Below are positions 8,855 through 17,431 of a stretch of DNA of 64,000 nucleotides, piece by piece. A program made the translations under genes and the position numbers. The notes under the pieces were generated by a model. That model ran no database searches and was not told where the DNA came from. It was given only the letters and a program-made list of their open reading frames with translations. Origin of the DNA: Marinomonas profundi. Lineage in GTDB: Bacteria > Pseudomonadota > Gammaproteobacteria > Pseudomonadales > Marinomonadaceae. The DNA lies in the NCBI RefSeq assembly GCF_020694005.1, contig NZ_CP073013.1:186001-250000 (forward strand), written 5' to 3'. Every line of letters starts with the position of its first letter. Position 1 is the stretch's first letter.

Positions 8855-9565
8855 ATGCCACAAACCATCAAAATATCGCCCAGTACCATACTGCTAAAAA
8901 GCGACCCTACATTGCCGCTATCAAACGCTTGGTTCGACCCTGAATTCTGGCGATCACAGCATGCACTGGCTGGCACAGGAAATGGCCGAGGCGCCGTTTG
9001 GTTCATCGACAGCGAGTTTGGAAAATTTGTCATTCGACGCTACCGCCGCGGTGGACTGATTGCCAAATTCAATAAAAGCCAGTTTTTTTACACCGGGCAA
9101 AAACACACTCGCCCCTGGCTTGAACTGAGTTTATTAGAGCACATGCGCTCAATTGACTTGCCGGTTCCTCGCCCTATTGGCGGTATCTACAGGCTCGAAA
9201 AAGGCTTTTATCAAGCCGAGCTACTAACCGCCACCATTGACAATGCAAACGACCTTTTTGACCTTCTTAAAAGTGGCCATAGCCATAAATTAAACTGGAA
9301 AGAAATAGGCGCCGTGATTAAACGCTTCCATGACAATGGCATTTATCACTCAGACTTAAATTGCCACAACATCATGATAGATCAACAAGACAAGGTGTGG
9401 CTGATTGACTTTGATAAATGCGAACAAAGGCCGCCAAATCCAAAATGGCAACAAGACAACCTAGATAGATTGAAACGCTCATTGGACAAAGAATCCAATC
9501 TACACTCACACTTTATTGTTTCTGACGCGCAGTGGCGCGATTTTATGGAAGGCTACCGTGGCTAA
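8855..9565 (+). CDS. kdkA: 3-deoxy-D-manno-octulosonic acid kinase
   Basis: The start is set at ATG 8855, giving 236 residues, the KdkA norm; the longer upstream reading contains an implausible hydrophobic extension. It has the small-kinase fold with catalytic loop HSDLNCHN (165-172), where the Asp is catalytic, and the metal-binding segment IDFDKCE (184-190). RRYRRGGLIAKF near residue 61 is typical of the family. KdkA phosphorylates the O4 position of Kdo in lipid A-Kdo precursors. Its stop codon overlaps the next gene by 8 bases, so translation is probably coupled to the acyltransferase. Confidence 0.92.
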   Translation: MPQTIKISPSTILLKSDPTLPLSNAWFDPEFWRSQHALAGTGNGRGAVWFIDSEFGKFVIRRYRRGGLIAKFNKSQFFYTGQKHTRPWLELSLLEHMRSIDLPVPRPIGGIYRLEKGFYQAELLTATIDNANDLFDLLKSGHSHKLNWKEIGAVIKRFHDNGIYHSDLNCHNIMIDQQDKVWLIDFDKCEQRPPNPKWQQDNLDRLKRSLDKESNLHSHFIVSDAQWRDFMEGYRG

Positions 9566-10487
9566 AAAAACCTCAACATTAGACCAAAGCATCACCCACT
9601 TTCTTGGGCCAAAACACTGGCTAACATGGTGCGCCATGGGCATCGCCTATGCTTTAAGCTTCTTACCATGGTCGCTGCAACAAGGCTTAGGCAAATACCT
9701 TGGTCGTGCGCTACACCTCATCGCCAAAAGACGTCGTCACATCTGCGAGGTAAATTTAAAAATTTGCTATCCAGATATGCCCTCTGTTGAGCGAAAAAAA
9801 CTCACCAAAGCGCATTTTGAGAGCATGGGAATTGGCGTTCTTGAGACTTTTACCTCTTGGTTCCAAAATCAAGAAAAATTCCAATCAAGAACCACATTTG
9901 AAGGGCAAGACGTCATTGACAAAGTTCTGGCGACAGGCAGAGGCTGTATATTAATCAGTGGACACTTTTCCCCTCTCGATATTTGCGGCGGTCAAATGTC
10001 ACACTTTATGGATGTCCACCCCATTTATAAACTGCAAACCAACCCCGTCATGAACTGGGTCATGGAAAGACAACGCCGGGCTATTTTTTCCAAAACGATC
10101 GAGCGAACGAACATGCGAGAAGTACTCAAGTCGCTCAAACAGAACAAAGCGGTTTGGTACGCCGTCGACCAAGACTACGGCCGGAAAAACTCCGTATTTG
10201 CGCCATTTTATGGACGTCAGTGCGCCACTATTGCGCACATTGGTCGCATCGCTAAGATGACAAACGCCCCTGTCGTTTTATATGACTATGGCCGAACAAA
10301 AAACGGTTACCACCTTAGACTGGTCGAAGTGGAAAACTACCCAAGTCAGGATGATATAGAAAACGCCACTCGAATAAATGAACTAATGGAAGCCGTTATT
10401 GAACCGAAAAAAGAACAGTACTTTTGGTCGCACAGACGCTTTAAAACACAACCTATCGCCGGTGATCCATCGCCTTACGGCAAATGA
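9558..10487 (+). CDS. Lipid A biosynthesis acyltransferase (LpxL/LpxM family)
   Basis: I choose the GTG at 9558, six bases after GGAAG, rather than the upstream start inside kdkA. This gives 309 residues, normal for the family. A hydrophobic N-terminal anchor (WLTWCAMGIAYALSFLPW) is followed by the catalytic H-x4-D motif HFSPLD (His136, Asp141) and the YAVDQDYG segment. These enzymes transfer a secondary acyl chain from acyl-ACP to Kdo-lipid A at the inner membrane. Coupling with kdkA indicates a shared lipid A/inner-core function. LpxL and LpxM cannot be separated by eye. Confidence 0.9.
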   Translation: MAKKTSTLDQSITHFLGPKHWLTWCAMGIAYALSFLPWSLQQGLGKYLGRALHLIAKRRRHICEVNLKICYPDMPSVERKKLTKAHFESMGIGVLETFTSWFQNQEKFQSRTTFEGQDVIDKVLATGRGCILISGHFSPLDICGGQMSHFMDVHPIYKLQTNPVMNWVMERQRRAIFSKTIERTNMREVLKSLKQNKAVWYAVDQDYGRKNSVFAPFYGRQCATIAHIGRIAKMTNAPVVLYDYGRTKNGYHLRLVEVENYPSQDDIENATRINELMEAVIEPKKEQYFWSHRRFKTQPIAGDPSPYGK

Positions 10488-10493
10488 AAAAAA

Positions 10494-10521
10494 GCCACTG
10501 GAAGCGCAAACTTCCAGTGGC
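10494..10521 (-). terminator. Rho-independent terminator, best for the minus strand
   Basis: An 11-bp perfect stem (GCCACTGGAAG / CTTCCAGTGGC) with a six-base loop. On the minus strand it is followed by a run of seven T, so it fits the end of the oxidoreductase gene. On the plus strand the downstream TTATTAAAA is a weaker signal for the acyltransferase. Confidence 0.8.
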
Positions 10522-10593
10522 TTATTAAAACGCCATGGCGTCTTTTAACCAACACCCCTTTTATCCCAGCCTGTTTACCTAAAGACTGTTTAT

Positions 10594-11577
10594 CTAAAGA
10601 CTGTCACGCACTTCGGCCATTAAGCGCAAAGAGGTTAATCGTGCCTCAGGGTCATGAATCGGCATGGAAACAATCAATTCATCCACCTTTGTCAGCTCTA
10701 AAAAGCTTGCCAATTGAAAAGCCACTGTCTCTTTTGAACCCACAATCGCATATTGCAGCATATGTTCAACCATATGCTTTTCACTTGGCGACCAAATCCC
10801 TTCCATTGACTCAACCGGTGTTGAGAAAGGAAGGTTTCGATCACGTCGCAAATTGACAAACTGTTGCTGGGCCGAGGTAAACAAATAATTTGCCTCTTCG
10901 TCTGTATCCGCCACCACCGCCATAATACCCGCCATAGAATGCAGTTTAGCAAGCTGCTCTGACGCCTTGAAATTGCGACGATAGACGCTCAGTGCCTGAA
11001 TCAACTGATCAGGCGCAAAATGCGAGGCAAAGGAATAAGGCAAACCAAATTCAGCCGCGACTTGAGCGCTGTACAAGCTCGACCCTAGCAACCAAAGAGG
11101 AACATGAGTATTGTGCCCCGGAACCGCCATCACGCCTTGATCACCGTGACCTAACAAACGCTGCAACTCTAAGATGTCGTCTGGGTAACTGTCCACCGAG
11201 GCATTCATATTGCGACGCAACGCTCTTGCCGTTTGCATATCTGTACCCGGGGCTCGGCCTAAGCCCAAATCTACTCGACCAGGATACAACTCAGCCAAAG
11301 TGCCAAACTGCTCAGCAATCACCAAAGGCGAATGATTGGGCAACATTACACCGCCCGAACCAATACGAATCGTCGAGGTCGCCGCCCCAATATGAGACAA
11401 CACAACAGACGTTGCAGAGCTTGCCACCGCCGCCATACCATGATGTTCCGCCAACCAAAAGCGCGCATAGCCATGCTCTTCAGCGGCAACGGCCATTCTA
11501 CGGCTCATCACTAAAGAATCGGCAACCGAATAGCCCTCTGCAACGGGGGCTAAATCAAGAATTGAAAAAGGGACCAT
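10594..11577 (-). CDS. LLM-class flavin-dependent oxidoreductase (YhbW-like)
   Basis: A 327-residue bacterial-luciferase-like TIM barrel. Diagnostic segments are [12 protein letters not shown] at the N-terminus, [10 protein letters not shown] (about 40-49), [20 protein letters not shown] (71-90) and [14 protein letters not shown] (about 100-113). The family uses reduced flavin (FMN) for oxygenation or reduction. Proteins with this exact pattern are usually called YhbW-like and have no known substrate. An AGGT element lies before ATG 11577. It is a single gene with its own terminator. Confidence 0.88.
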   Translation of the reverse strand: MVPFSILDLAPVAEGYSVADSLVMSRRMAVAAEEHGYARFWLAEHHGMAAVASSATSVVLSHIGAATSTIRIGSGGVMLPNHSPLVIAEQFGTLAELYPGRVDLGLGRAPGTDMQTARALRRNMNASVDSYPDDILELQRLLGHGDQGVMAVPGHNTHVPLWLLGSSLYSAQVAAEFGLPYSFASHFAPDQLIQALSVYRRNFKASEQLAKLHSMAGIMAVVADTDEEANYLFTSAQQQFVNLRRDRNLPFSTPVESMEGIWSPSEKHMVEHMLQYAIVGSKETVAFQLASFLELTKVDELIVSMPIHDPEARLTSLRLMAEVRDSL

Positions 11578-11697
11578 AATACTTACCTAATAAAAAAAGA
11601 ATATGTCTGCTATTTGGGACCCATCAGCGCAAGTTACAAGCATCCAATCATGCAGAAAATGCAGAAGTGCTTATCGCTTACCTCTAACCCCCTATTC

Positions 11698-14082
11698 TTA
11701 TCTATTTTCTAAGCGATTGTAGTCCAAAATACCACTTTCTCTTGGGCGGTCTCGCTTATTTAAATTCGCAATCGCATCACTGACAAACCAAAAGTTAGGG
11801 TGGGTTCGACGAATACCAAAGCTGTCCAAAAGCGACGAATAATCCTCTCGTGTTTTAAGGTTAGCCACCTGATTGGCCCAGTCTGCCAACTCATTTTCTT
11901 CTACCTGCATCAACACATTCGGGTAGTCCCCTAACACGCCTTTCACCAAAGTAACGCCGTCTTCCTCAGGCAAACGAGCGGCCTCTTCGTCCAATAAACT
12001 CGAAATATTGGCGTGGGCTTTATTATGAATCAAGCTAATCACTTCCAGTGGCACACCTTGTTGAGTCACCAGAACCGTCGCCACATTAGGCAAATGCACC
12101 AACCCACCACCACGCACCGTTTGCAGTTCATACAGCGCCGCCACCTGCTCTGCAGACAGCGCACTTTGTTCCAAGTCATGGCGACGATCAAGCACATCGT
12201 CTAATTTAGCGCGCAGCTTTTCGTACAACTCAGCCTGATGATCGTCCGTCTCATAAGGGATTTGAGTTTGTCTGTCCACTTTAATGTAATCGCTAAAAAT
12301 ATACTCTTTAATCGTTTGGCTGACGTCTCGATACCAGTATTTTCGAACCGACTCACGCTCTTCTTTTGGCAGTAATAACAAAAAATTCATTTCCCCTTCC
12401 ATGCGGAGAAAATCCATATACAAACGCGTTACGAGTTGATGACCAACATTGCCATAGACATCAAAACCCGCCACTAATAAATAATGAATACGTTCTAATA
12501 ACGGATAATCAATGACCCAAGTGGTTTTAGGGTATTGTCCAACCATGCCTTTCACCACAGACGCATTGTCAAAATGGCGAAAAATAGTCAATACCGCATT
12601 GTCGTTATTGCCATCACCGCCCCAGATCAAATCCAGATCTAACGGTACTCGGCTACCTTCTTCGCCCTCAATCAATGCCGCCTTGGCGGACAAATATGAC
12701 TTCTGCTGCTCAGAAAAAGTCACCCACGAGGCAAGTGGCAAGGTATTGCTAGAACCAATAGCGGGCAGGTCGAGATTCTGCACTTGATCCTCTAAATAAT
12801 CGGCCGATCCTTGGTTATACACCACGTCAGGGTCAACAAAATAGACCCAAAAATGCTCATTAATTACATTGACCGCAACCTGACCACGACAAACGGGGCC
12901 TTTAATAAATGACATAATGGTTTTTTGGGAATGGTCTAATAAAAACCGGTAACGCCCATGGGCCGGTATCTCACGAAACGCTTTAAAGGGATTGGTCGCG
13001 ACGTCTGGGGCGTAGCCTGGATCTCTTGTTACCTCATAATCATCCGTATAAAAATACGACTGCCAACGCAGGTAACGAGCCTCATCTAACTGCATCGGAA
13101 TGTGGTTTTTTTGGACGATTACTTCTCGGTCCGACCAGAAACGATAATAAACACGATCCACACCAGGATCATCGTAAGGGCGACGTGTCGCAATACGCTC
13201 AATCGGCTCACCGGGTGGTGTTTTTGAACGCACTAATTGAAAACGCGGTGAGCTGTCTTGATCCGCCGCTAATTCACTATCACCTAATTCACTATCGCCT
13301 AAATAGAGACTGTACAAATACAAATGCTCATAGATGTACCGAGCAATCAATCGGTCTTTCAGGCTATCGCCATTAAGTCTAGATTCCCATAACGTCACTT
13401 GTTTTTGCAAAGTATCAGACAACACAGGCGCATTTGGCATTTTTCCGCCTTTTGCTAACCATCGGGTCAATACGTTGTACTCGTTATCACTTAAAGCAGG
13501 AAGGCCATAAGGCATCCCCCAGTTGGGGTAATCGCGTTCAAATTGCCGATAATCTTCAATACTCACACACTGCTGATCGCGAGCCAGAGAAAAGTCATAA
13601 TCATCAGACAATACGGGCTGGGTAAATTCACCTTGCTGGCGACGCAATGCCACCGCCCGATAAAGCAAGCTGCCTTGTAGATTTGCGGAAGGCGATTGTT
13701 CACGCTCGTTTAGTACAGGGTGAAAGCCTTTTTTACGCCACTCATCGGTACTTTTAGCGTCAATAAATAAGCGCGTAGGAGAAGACGCTAATAATCGCGT
13801 GCCATCGTAAACCAGTTCTTTTGAACCGCCTCTTTCAATGCCATCGGTAGCGGTTAATTTAAGTTGGCAAGGTGCATCATAACAAGCGTGACAAGAAACA
13901 CAGCGATTATCCAAGATAGGTTTTACTTGTTGATGATAAAACTCCGCGTCGGTGGCAGAGACATCATCTAGTCGATTGGCGGTATCTTGAGCACCAAATA
14001 CCGTGTCAAACTGATGAGTAGCATACGCCGCACAGCCAGAGACCAGTACTAGGGCAAAAATCAGAGTCAACCACCGAGACAT
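11698..14082 (-). CDS. cti: Fatty acid cis/trans isomerase, c-type haem lipoprotein
   Basis: The 794-residue protein begins with a signal whose VSGC is a lipobox (Cys17), and has one c-type haem site CVSCH at residues 61-65, both known features of Cti. The long remainder (RFWSDREVIVQKNHIPMQL, ICRG-like segment GPVCRGQVAVNVINEHFW) matches the family. Cti converts cis-unsaturated acyl chains of membrane phospholipids to trans without moving them, from the periplasm. This is a fast response to solvents, heat or salt. A small in-frame duplication (LGDSE-LGDSE) is visible near residue 265. AAGGA precedes the start. Confidence 0.92.
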   Translation of the reverse strand: MSRWLTLIFALVLVSGCAAYATHQFDTVFGAQDTANRLDDVSATDAEFYHQQVKPILDNRCVSCHACYDAPCQLKLTATDGIERGGSKELVYDGTRLLASSPTRLFIDAKSTDEWRKKGFHPVLNEREQSPSANLQGSLLYRAVALRRQQGEFTQPVLSDDYDFSLARDQQCVSIEDYRQFERDYPNWGMPYGLPALSDNEYNVLTRWLAKGGKMPNAPVLSDTLQKQVTLWESRLNGDSLKDRLIARYIYEHLYLYSLYLGDSELGDSELAADQDSSPRFQLVRSKTPPGEPIERIATRRPYDDPGVDRVYYRFWSDREVIVQKNHIPMQLDEARYLRWQSYFYTDDYEVTRDPGYAPDVATNPFKAFREIPAHGRYRFLLDHSQKTIMSFIKGPVCRGQVAVNVINEHFWVYFVDPDVVYNQGSADYLEDQVQNLDLPAIGSSNTLPLASWVTFSEQQKSYLSAKAALIEGEEGSRVPLDLDLIWGGDGNNDNAVLTIFRHFDNASVVKGMVGQYPKTTWVIDYPLLERIHYLLVAGFDVYGNVGHQLVTRLYMDFLRMEGEMNFLLLLPKEERESVRKYWYRDVSQTIKEYIFSDYIKVDRQTQIPYETDDHQAELYEKLRAKLDDVLDRRHDLEQSALSAEQVAALYELQTVRGGGLVHLPNVATVLVTQQGVPLEVISLIHNKAHANISSLLDEEAARLPEEDGVTLVKGVLGDYPNVLMQVEENELADWANQVANLKTREDYSSLLDSFGIRRTHPNFWFVSDAIANLNKRDRPRESGILDYNRLENR

Positions 14083-14221
14083 AAAGCAATTCCTTTTCTA
14101 TTCACAAAATACACACTAGGTCTTTTCACAATATCATGAACGAAGCCAAGCTTAGACACAGTTGACACAAAAAAACGATTTAAAGCGGGAGAGAGGTTAA
14201 AACAGCATAATGACATAAAAC

Positions 14222-14245
14222 AAAAAGCGCCAAAAGGCGCTTTTG
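14222..14245 (-). terminator. Short rho-independent terminator
   Basis: Stem AAAAGCGCC / GGCGCTTTT with a short A/T loop lies about 100 bases past the stop of the minus-strand 208-residue gene, with a T-run on the minus strand. The remainder of the 14,083-14,348 gap shows nothing else I can name. Confidence 0.6.
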
Positions 14246-14348
14246 CAATCATAAAACTCGTTATTTACATCGAGTATGAGGTTTTATATTAAAAATAACG
14301 CCCAACTGAAGCAAAGTCAGACAATGCATGTGCACACAGCGCTCGGCA

Positions 14349-14975
14349 TTATTTTTCGTCGAGAATGTCATCAGCCGCACCATCATCTGAATAGCCATCA
14401 TCTGGATAGTCATCATCCAACTCATAGGCATCATCGCCCATCGCATCGTTGGCTAACAACAGCGCCTCTTCATAAGCGCCGCCAAATTCAATACGGGTAA
14501 TATCGTATAAATCGTACTCAAATGTGTCGTCAAACCAACGCGCATCAGAGCCAATTTCTTCTAATTCATAAGTCACAGCGTCAGCACGTACCACGCGCCC
14601 AATTTCACAACTGTCTGGTTCAACTTCTTCACGATGCAAGGTAACAAGACCAAACTCTTCGCTGATATCAATCAGCAACACCGCTAAATCGTCAAGCTCA
14701 ACCTCAGGGTCAACCATTGCTTCGCCACGCAGTGCCAAGACTTTTTTCTGAAAATCATTAAAGGGAGCGGGATGCGCAAAGTCACTAATGTCCTCTAAAA
14801 AGAGAACTTGATAACCATTAAGGCGGACGCTGTCATCCACTAATTGGAGCAAAACCATTTCTTCGTTGGCATCCACAACAAAACCGTCTGTCCAGCTATC
14901 TGGACCGTCCAATTCTTCACGAAAAATGCGAACAACATTGTTTCGAGTGCGGGCTTTTTCCAATTCGATGAGCAT
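14349..14975 (-). CDS. Acidic protein of unknown function with an internal duplication
   Basis: I do not recognise this 208-residue protein. It is very acidic, with an Asp-rich tail (residues 180-208). Two halves look related: RIFREELDGPDSWTDGFVV followed by VLFLEDISDF (about 16-68) and VTLHREEVEPDSCEIGRVV followed by YDLYDITRIEF (about 110-165). Each half predicts as a small beta-barrel-like unit, so an SH3 or Sm-like fold duplicated in tandem is possible, but this is inference. No signal peptide or membrane segment is visible. It lies downstream of and in the same direction as the GTPase and YacL-like genes, 142 bases after the latter. Confidence 0.75.
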   Translation of the reverse strand: MLIELEKARTRNNVVRIFREELDGPDSWTDGFVVDANEEMVLLQLVDDSVRLNGYQVLFLEDISDFAHPAPFNDFQKKVLALRGEAMVDPEVELDDLAVLLIDISEEFGLVTLHREEVEPDSCEIGRVVRADAVTYELEEIGSDARWFDDTFEYDLYDITRIEFGGAYEEALLLANDAMGDDAYELDDDYPDDGYSDDGAADDILDEK

Positions 14976-15038
14976 ATCGGCTCCCTAAAAAAACGTTAAA
15001 AATAAACCAGCGCTAGTGTAAACCCAGCCAGCGCAAGG

Positions 15039-15092
15039 AACAACTGTCTAACATTAAACCGTCTGACACTAAGAACAACCGTCTAACAGCTA
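15039..15092. repeat. Degenerate 17-19 bp triple repeat
   Basis: Three loosely matching units, of the form AACAACTGTCTAACA, lie between the YacL-like gene and the 208-residue gene. They may be a relic of slippage. No regulatory role is evident. Confidence 0.5.
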
Positions 15093-15117
15093 AAAATACC
15101 GCCCTAACTCTGTCGAG

Positions 15118-15498
15118 TTAATGCAACACCGCGTGCCAGCTTTCAATCATATTAATCAGATCGTCTAAGCCGCATTCTGCTTGAATACCATCGGTCGAGG
15201 TCTGATAAAAGCTTTCTTGAGAATCAAACATCGCTTTTATTTCTTCTTCCGCCGAGTCTAGATCGACTTGTCGAGACACAGACACGCCCTCTTCGCTCAA
15301 TATCACATCAAAAGGACCATGCTTAAACTCTGTGGCTTCTTTTTCTGTTTCGGCTAGACGGGCCGCCATTAGCACGCGCTGAATGCTTTCCAAATCACGC
15401 ACATATTCAGAGACCCATTCGCCAATTGCGGCAAACTCGTATCCGGTATAAATGCGATAAACGTTTTCGTCCTGATCAAAGGCAATTTCATAATCCAT
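15118..15498 (-). CDS. YacL/UPF0231-like protein
   Basis: The start is placed at the second methionine (ATG 15498), because GTGAGG upstream then serves as ribosome site; this gives 126 residues. The layout matches E. coli YacL (about 120 residues): N-terminal MDYEI, a central G-E-W-V/F-x-E-x-V segment, a G-P-F-D-V-I-L strand pair, and a C-terminal CGLDDLINMIESW. Function is not established for this family. It follows the GTPase gene by 11 bases and is probably cotranscribed with it. Confidence 0.7.
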   Translation of the reverse strand: MDYEIAFDQDENVYRIYTGYEFAAIGEWVSEYVRDLESIQRVLMAARLAETEKEATEFKHGPFDVILSEEGVSVSRQVDLDSAEEEIKAMFDSQESFYQTSTDGIQAECGLDDLINMIESWHAVLH

Positions 15499-15509
15499 GA
15501 CCGTGAACC

Positions 15510-16538
15510 TCACTGTTTGTCATCTATGTTCTCATCTTGCTTAATAGTTTGAGCTTGATCCGTTGATTCGACTTGAGCTGTTGATTGAGCATTACGATAA
15601 GCACGATTACTGGCTTGTTGGCGTTGCGGAATCGCCGCCGCCAATCGAGCCTGTCTGTCGGCTTCTTTTTTCGCTTTTGCCTCTTCAACCAAACGCTCTT
15701 CATGAGCAATCATGTCTGGCGTTTCCATGACATAAGGCCCAATGGCGCCGGTTCTTACATCATTCAAAAATACTTCAGCGGCTTTATGCATATCCACCTT
15801 GCCGCCCGCTCGTAAGGCACCACGCTTAGAACCAATGACCTTCAATACGTCATAAGCGTTCGGTGGAATGTCTTTCAATTTATAGCGTGTCGTCAATGAC
15901 TCTAGATAATCGGCGATAAAGAACTTCAATCCCGCCAAAGCCACATCTTCGTAATCAATCGCGGTATCACGCACCGCGCCGGTCACCGCCAAACGGTAGC
16001 TGGCATCCGGGTTTTCGATCTTTGGCCACAAAATGCCCGGTGTATCGAGTATCTGAAAACCATTTGTTACTTTCAATTTCTGTTGCGACTTGGTCACGGC
16101 GGGTTCATCGCCCACTTTCGCCACTCGGCGACCTAACAAGGCATTCATTAAGCTGGACTTCCCAACATTAGGAATACCGGCAATCATCGCGCGGATCGGT
16201 TTCTCTGCGCTGCCTCTATGGGGAACCATCTGGCTCACCCATTGGCTTATTTTGGCGACATCTGCTTTGTCTAAAGTAGAAAAAGGGTGCGCTAGAATTG
16301 ACTCACTACCACGCCAATGCTCTAACCATAAGTCTAGACGAGATTTATCGGCCAAGTCTTTTTTATTCAGCAAACGCAGAACCGGAACATCACCACGCAA
16401 CGTAGTCAGCATAGGGTTTTGACTGGAGTCAGGAATACGTGCATCCAATACTTCGATCACTATGTCCACTTGCGTCATGACTTCTTCGATTTCTCGACGC
16501 GCTTTGTTCATGTGCCCTGGATACCATTGTACGCTCAC
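15510..16538 (-). CDS. RbgA/YlqF-type circularly permuted ribosome-assembly GTPase
   Basis: The G motifs appear in permuted order: G4 NKKD (58-61) comes before G1 GIPNVGKSS (121-129) and G3 DTPG (165-168). This order defines the YlqF/YawG group. The protein starts with the typical VQWYPGHMNKARREIEE. At 342 residues it is somewhat longer than Bacillus RbgA, with an extra C-terminal Ala/Gln/Lys-rich charged tail from about residue 275. The family acts in late assembly of the large ribosomal subunit. The YacL-like gene follows it closely. Confidence 0.9.
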   Translation of the reverse strand: MSVQWYPGHMNKARREIEEVMTQVDIVIEVLDARIPDSSQNPMLTTLRGDVPVLRLLNKKDLADKSRLDLWLEHWRGSESILAHPFSTLDKADVAKISQWVSQMVPHRGSAEKPIRAMIAGIPNVGKSSLMNALLGRRVAKVGDEPAVTKSQQKLKVTNGFQILDTPGILWPKIENPDASYRLAVTGAVRDTAIDYEDVALAGLKFFIADYLESLTTRYKLKDIPPNAYDVLKVIGSKRGALRAGGKVDMHKAAEVFLNDVRTGAIGPYVMETPDMIAHEERLVEEAKAKKEADRQARLAAAIPQRQQASNRAYRNAQSTAQVESTDQAQTIKQDENIDDKQ

Positions 16539-16658
16539 CCTAATCCCCTATTTTAACCAAGTCTTTTTCGGTGGCGGATTCTACCACAAGTTCCAACAAG
16601 ATAGAGAAAATACTACAGCGTCGAACAAGACACCGATACGCACCATCAATGAGATACG

Positions 16659-17258
16659 TTAGTCGAGACGATATATGGTCTCGGCTTTTTGCATTTCGTC
16701 TTCCACGTACCTCAACAGATCTGGATACAAAGCCAAAAAAGGCGCTTCCGCCTGAGCAATCACTGTGGGTAAATCGTCTATAAAGTCTTGCAGATACTCA
16801 CCATACTTCCAACGCCGCATAATAGAATGAATGGCGTTATCAACGCCCTCAATAGTGCCTAAATTAGGCAGCCAGTTTTCCTGCTCTAAAGAGCAAATCA
16901 TGTTTTTTAAGCGTTCTGGACTGCGATACTTGTCTTTCACCAACCCTTGCACCGCCTGATCGCAAAAAGACGGCAGAGGGGTCACACTAAAATCCGCCCA
17001 ATATTGTATTAACCAATAGTCCATAACAATGTCTTGTACAATACCGGCGAATCGCCGACGCCCTTTGCGCGGCATAGAACGATAGTGAAGACTAGCGGCG
17101 TGCTGATCGACCATCACATCCACCTTTTGATGCAAACGCCACCCCGCCAACAAATCCACCTCTAAATGGGACGGATCGACTGGAAAATCCCCCAGCAAAT
17201 TGCCCACCCAAGACGTATTAGACACCGCGGCAATGTGTAGATGCGCAAAATAATTCAT
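16659..17258 (-). CDS. acpH: Acyl-carrier-protein phosphodiesterase
   Basis: The start is put at ATG 17258 (MNYFAHLHIA), which matches the conserved MNxxAHLHLA opening of AcpH; upstream codons in the same frame come from a 21-bp tandem repeat and are not conserved protein. The 199-residue product has GNLLGDFPVDP (about 20-30), a metal-ligand region typical of this HD-like family (DUF479). It removes 4-phosphopantetheine from acyl carrier protein. It is monocistronic, with an unusual repeat block directly upstream. Confidence 0.88.
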   Translation of the reverse strand: MNYFAHLHIAAVSNTSWVGNLLGDFPVDPSHLEVDLLAGWRLHQKVDVMVDQHAASLHYRSMPRKGRRRFAGIVQDIVMDYWLIQYWADFSVTPLPSFCDQAVQGLVKDKYRSPERLKNMICSLEQENWLPNLGTIEGVDNAIHSIMRRWKYGEYLQDFIDDLPTVIAQAEAPFLALYPDLLRYVEDEMQKAETIYRLD

Positions 17259-17297
17259 ACTGGCCTCTGTGATATCAAATACTTCAAATGCAACTGT

Positions 17298-17370
17298 CAA
17301 ATCAATACGGCACTCGTTCAAATCAATACAGCACTCGTTCAAATTAATACAACACTTGTTCAAATTAATA
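17298..17370. repeat. 21-bp tandem repeat, three and a half copies, upstream of acpH
   Basis: Units begin at 17298, 17319 and 17340, each of the form CAAATCAATACGGCACTCGTT, with a half copy at 17361-17370. Differences between units are few, mostly transitions. The block sits 40 bases upstream of the acpH start and so covers its likely promoter. Because 21 bp is two helical turns, the copies face the same side of the DNA. Confidence 0.9.
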
Positions 17371-17431
17371 AGGTTACTGTCTTTTTACGCATTTTTTTGC
17401 AAAAATGCAGAATCGTCTATATGGTCAGGAT

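Noticed and set aside
10992-11579. 195-residue plus-strand ORF opposite the oxidoreductase gene
   Set aside because: Composition is odd (very rich in Pro, Gln, Arg) and the opposite strand encodes a well-conserved enzyme.
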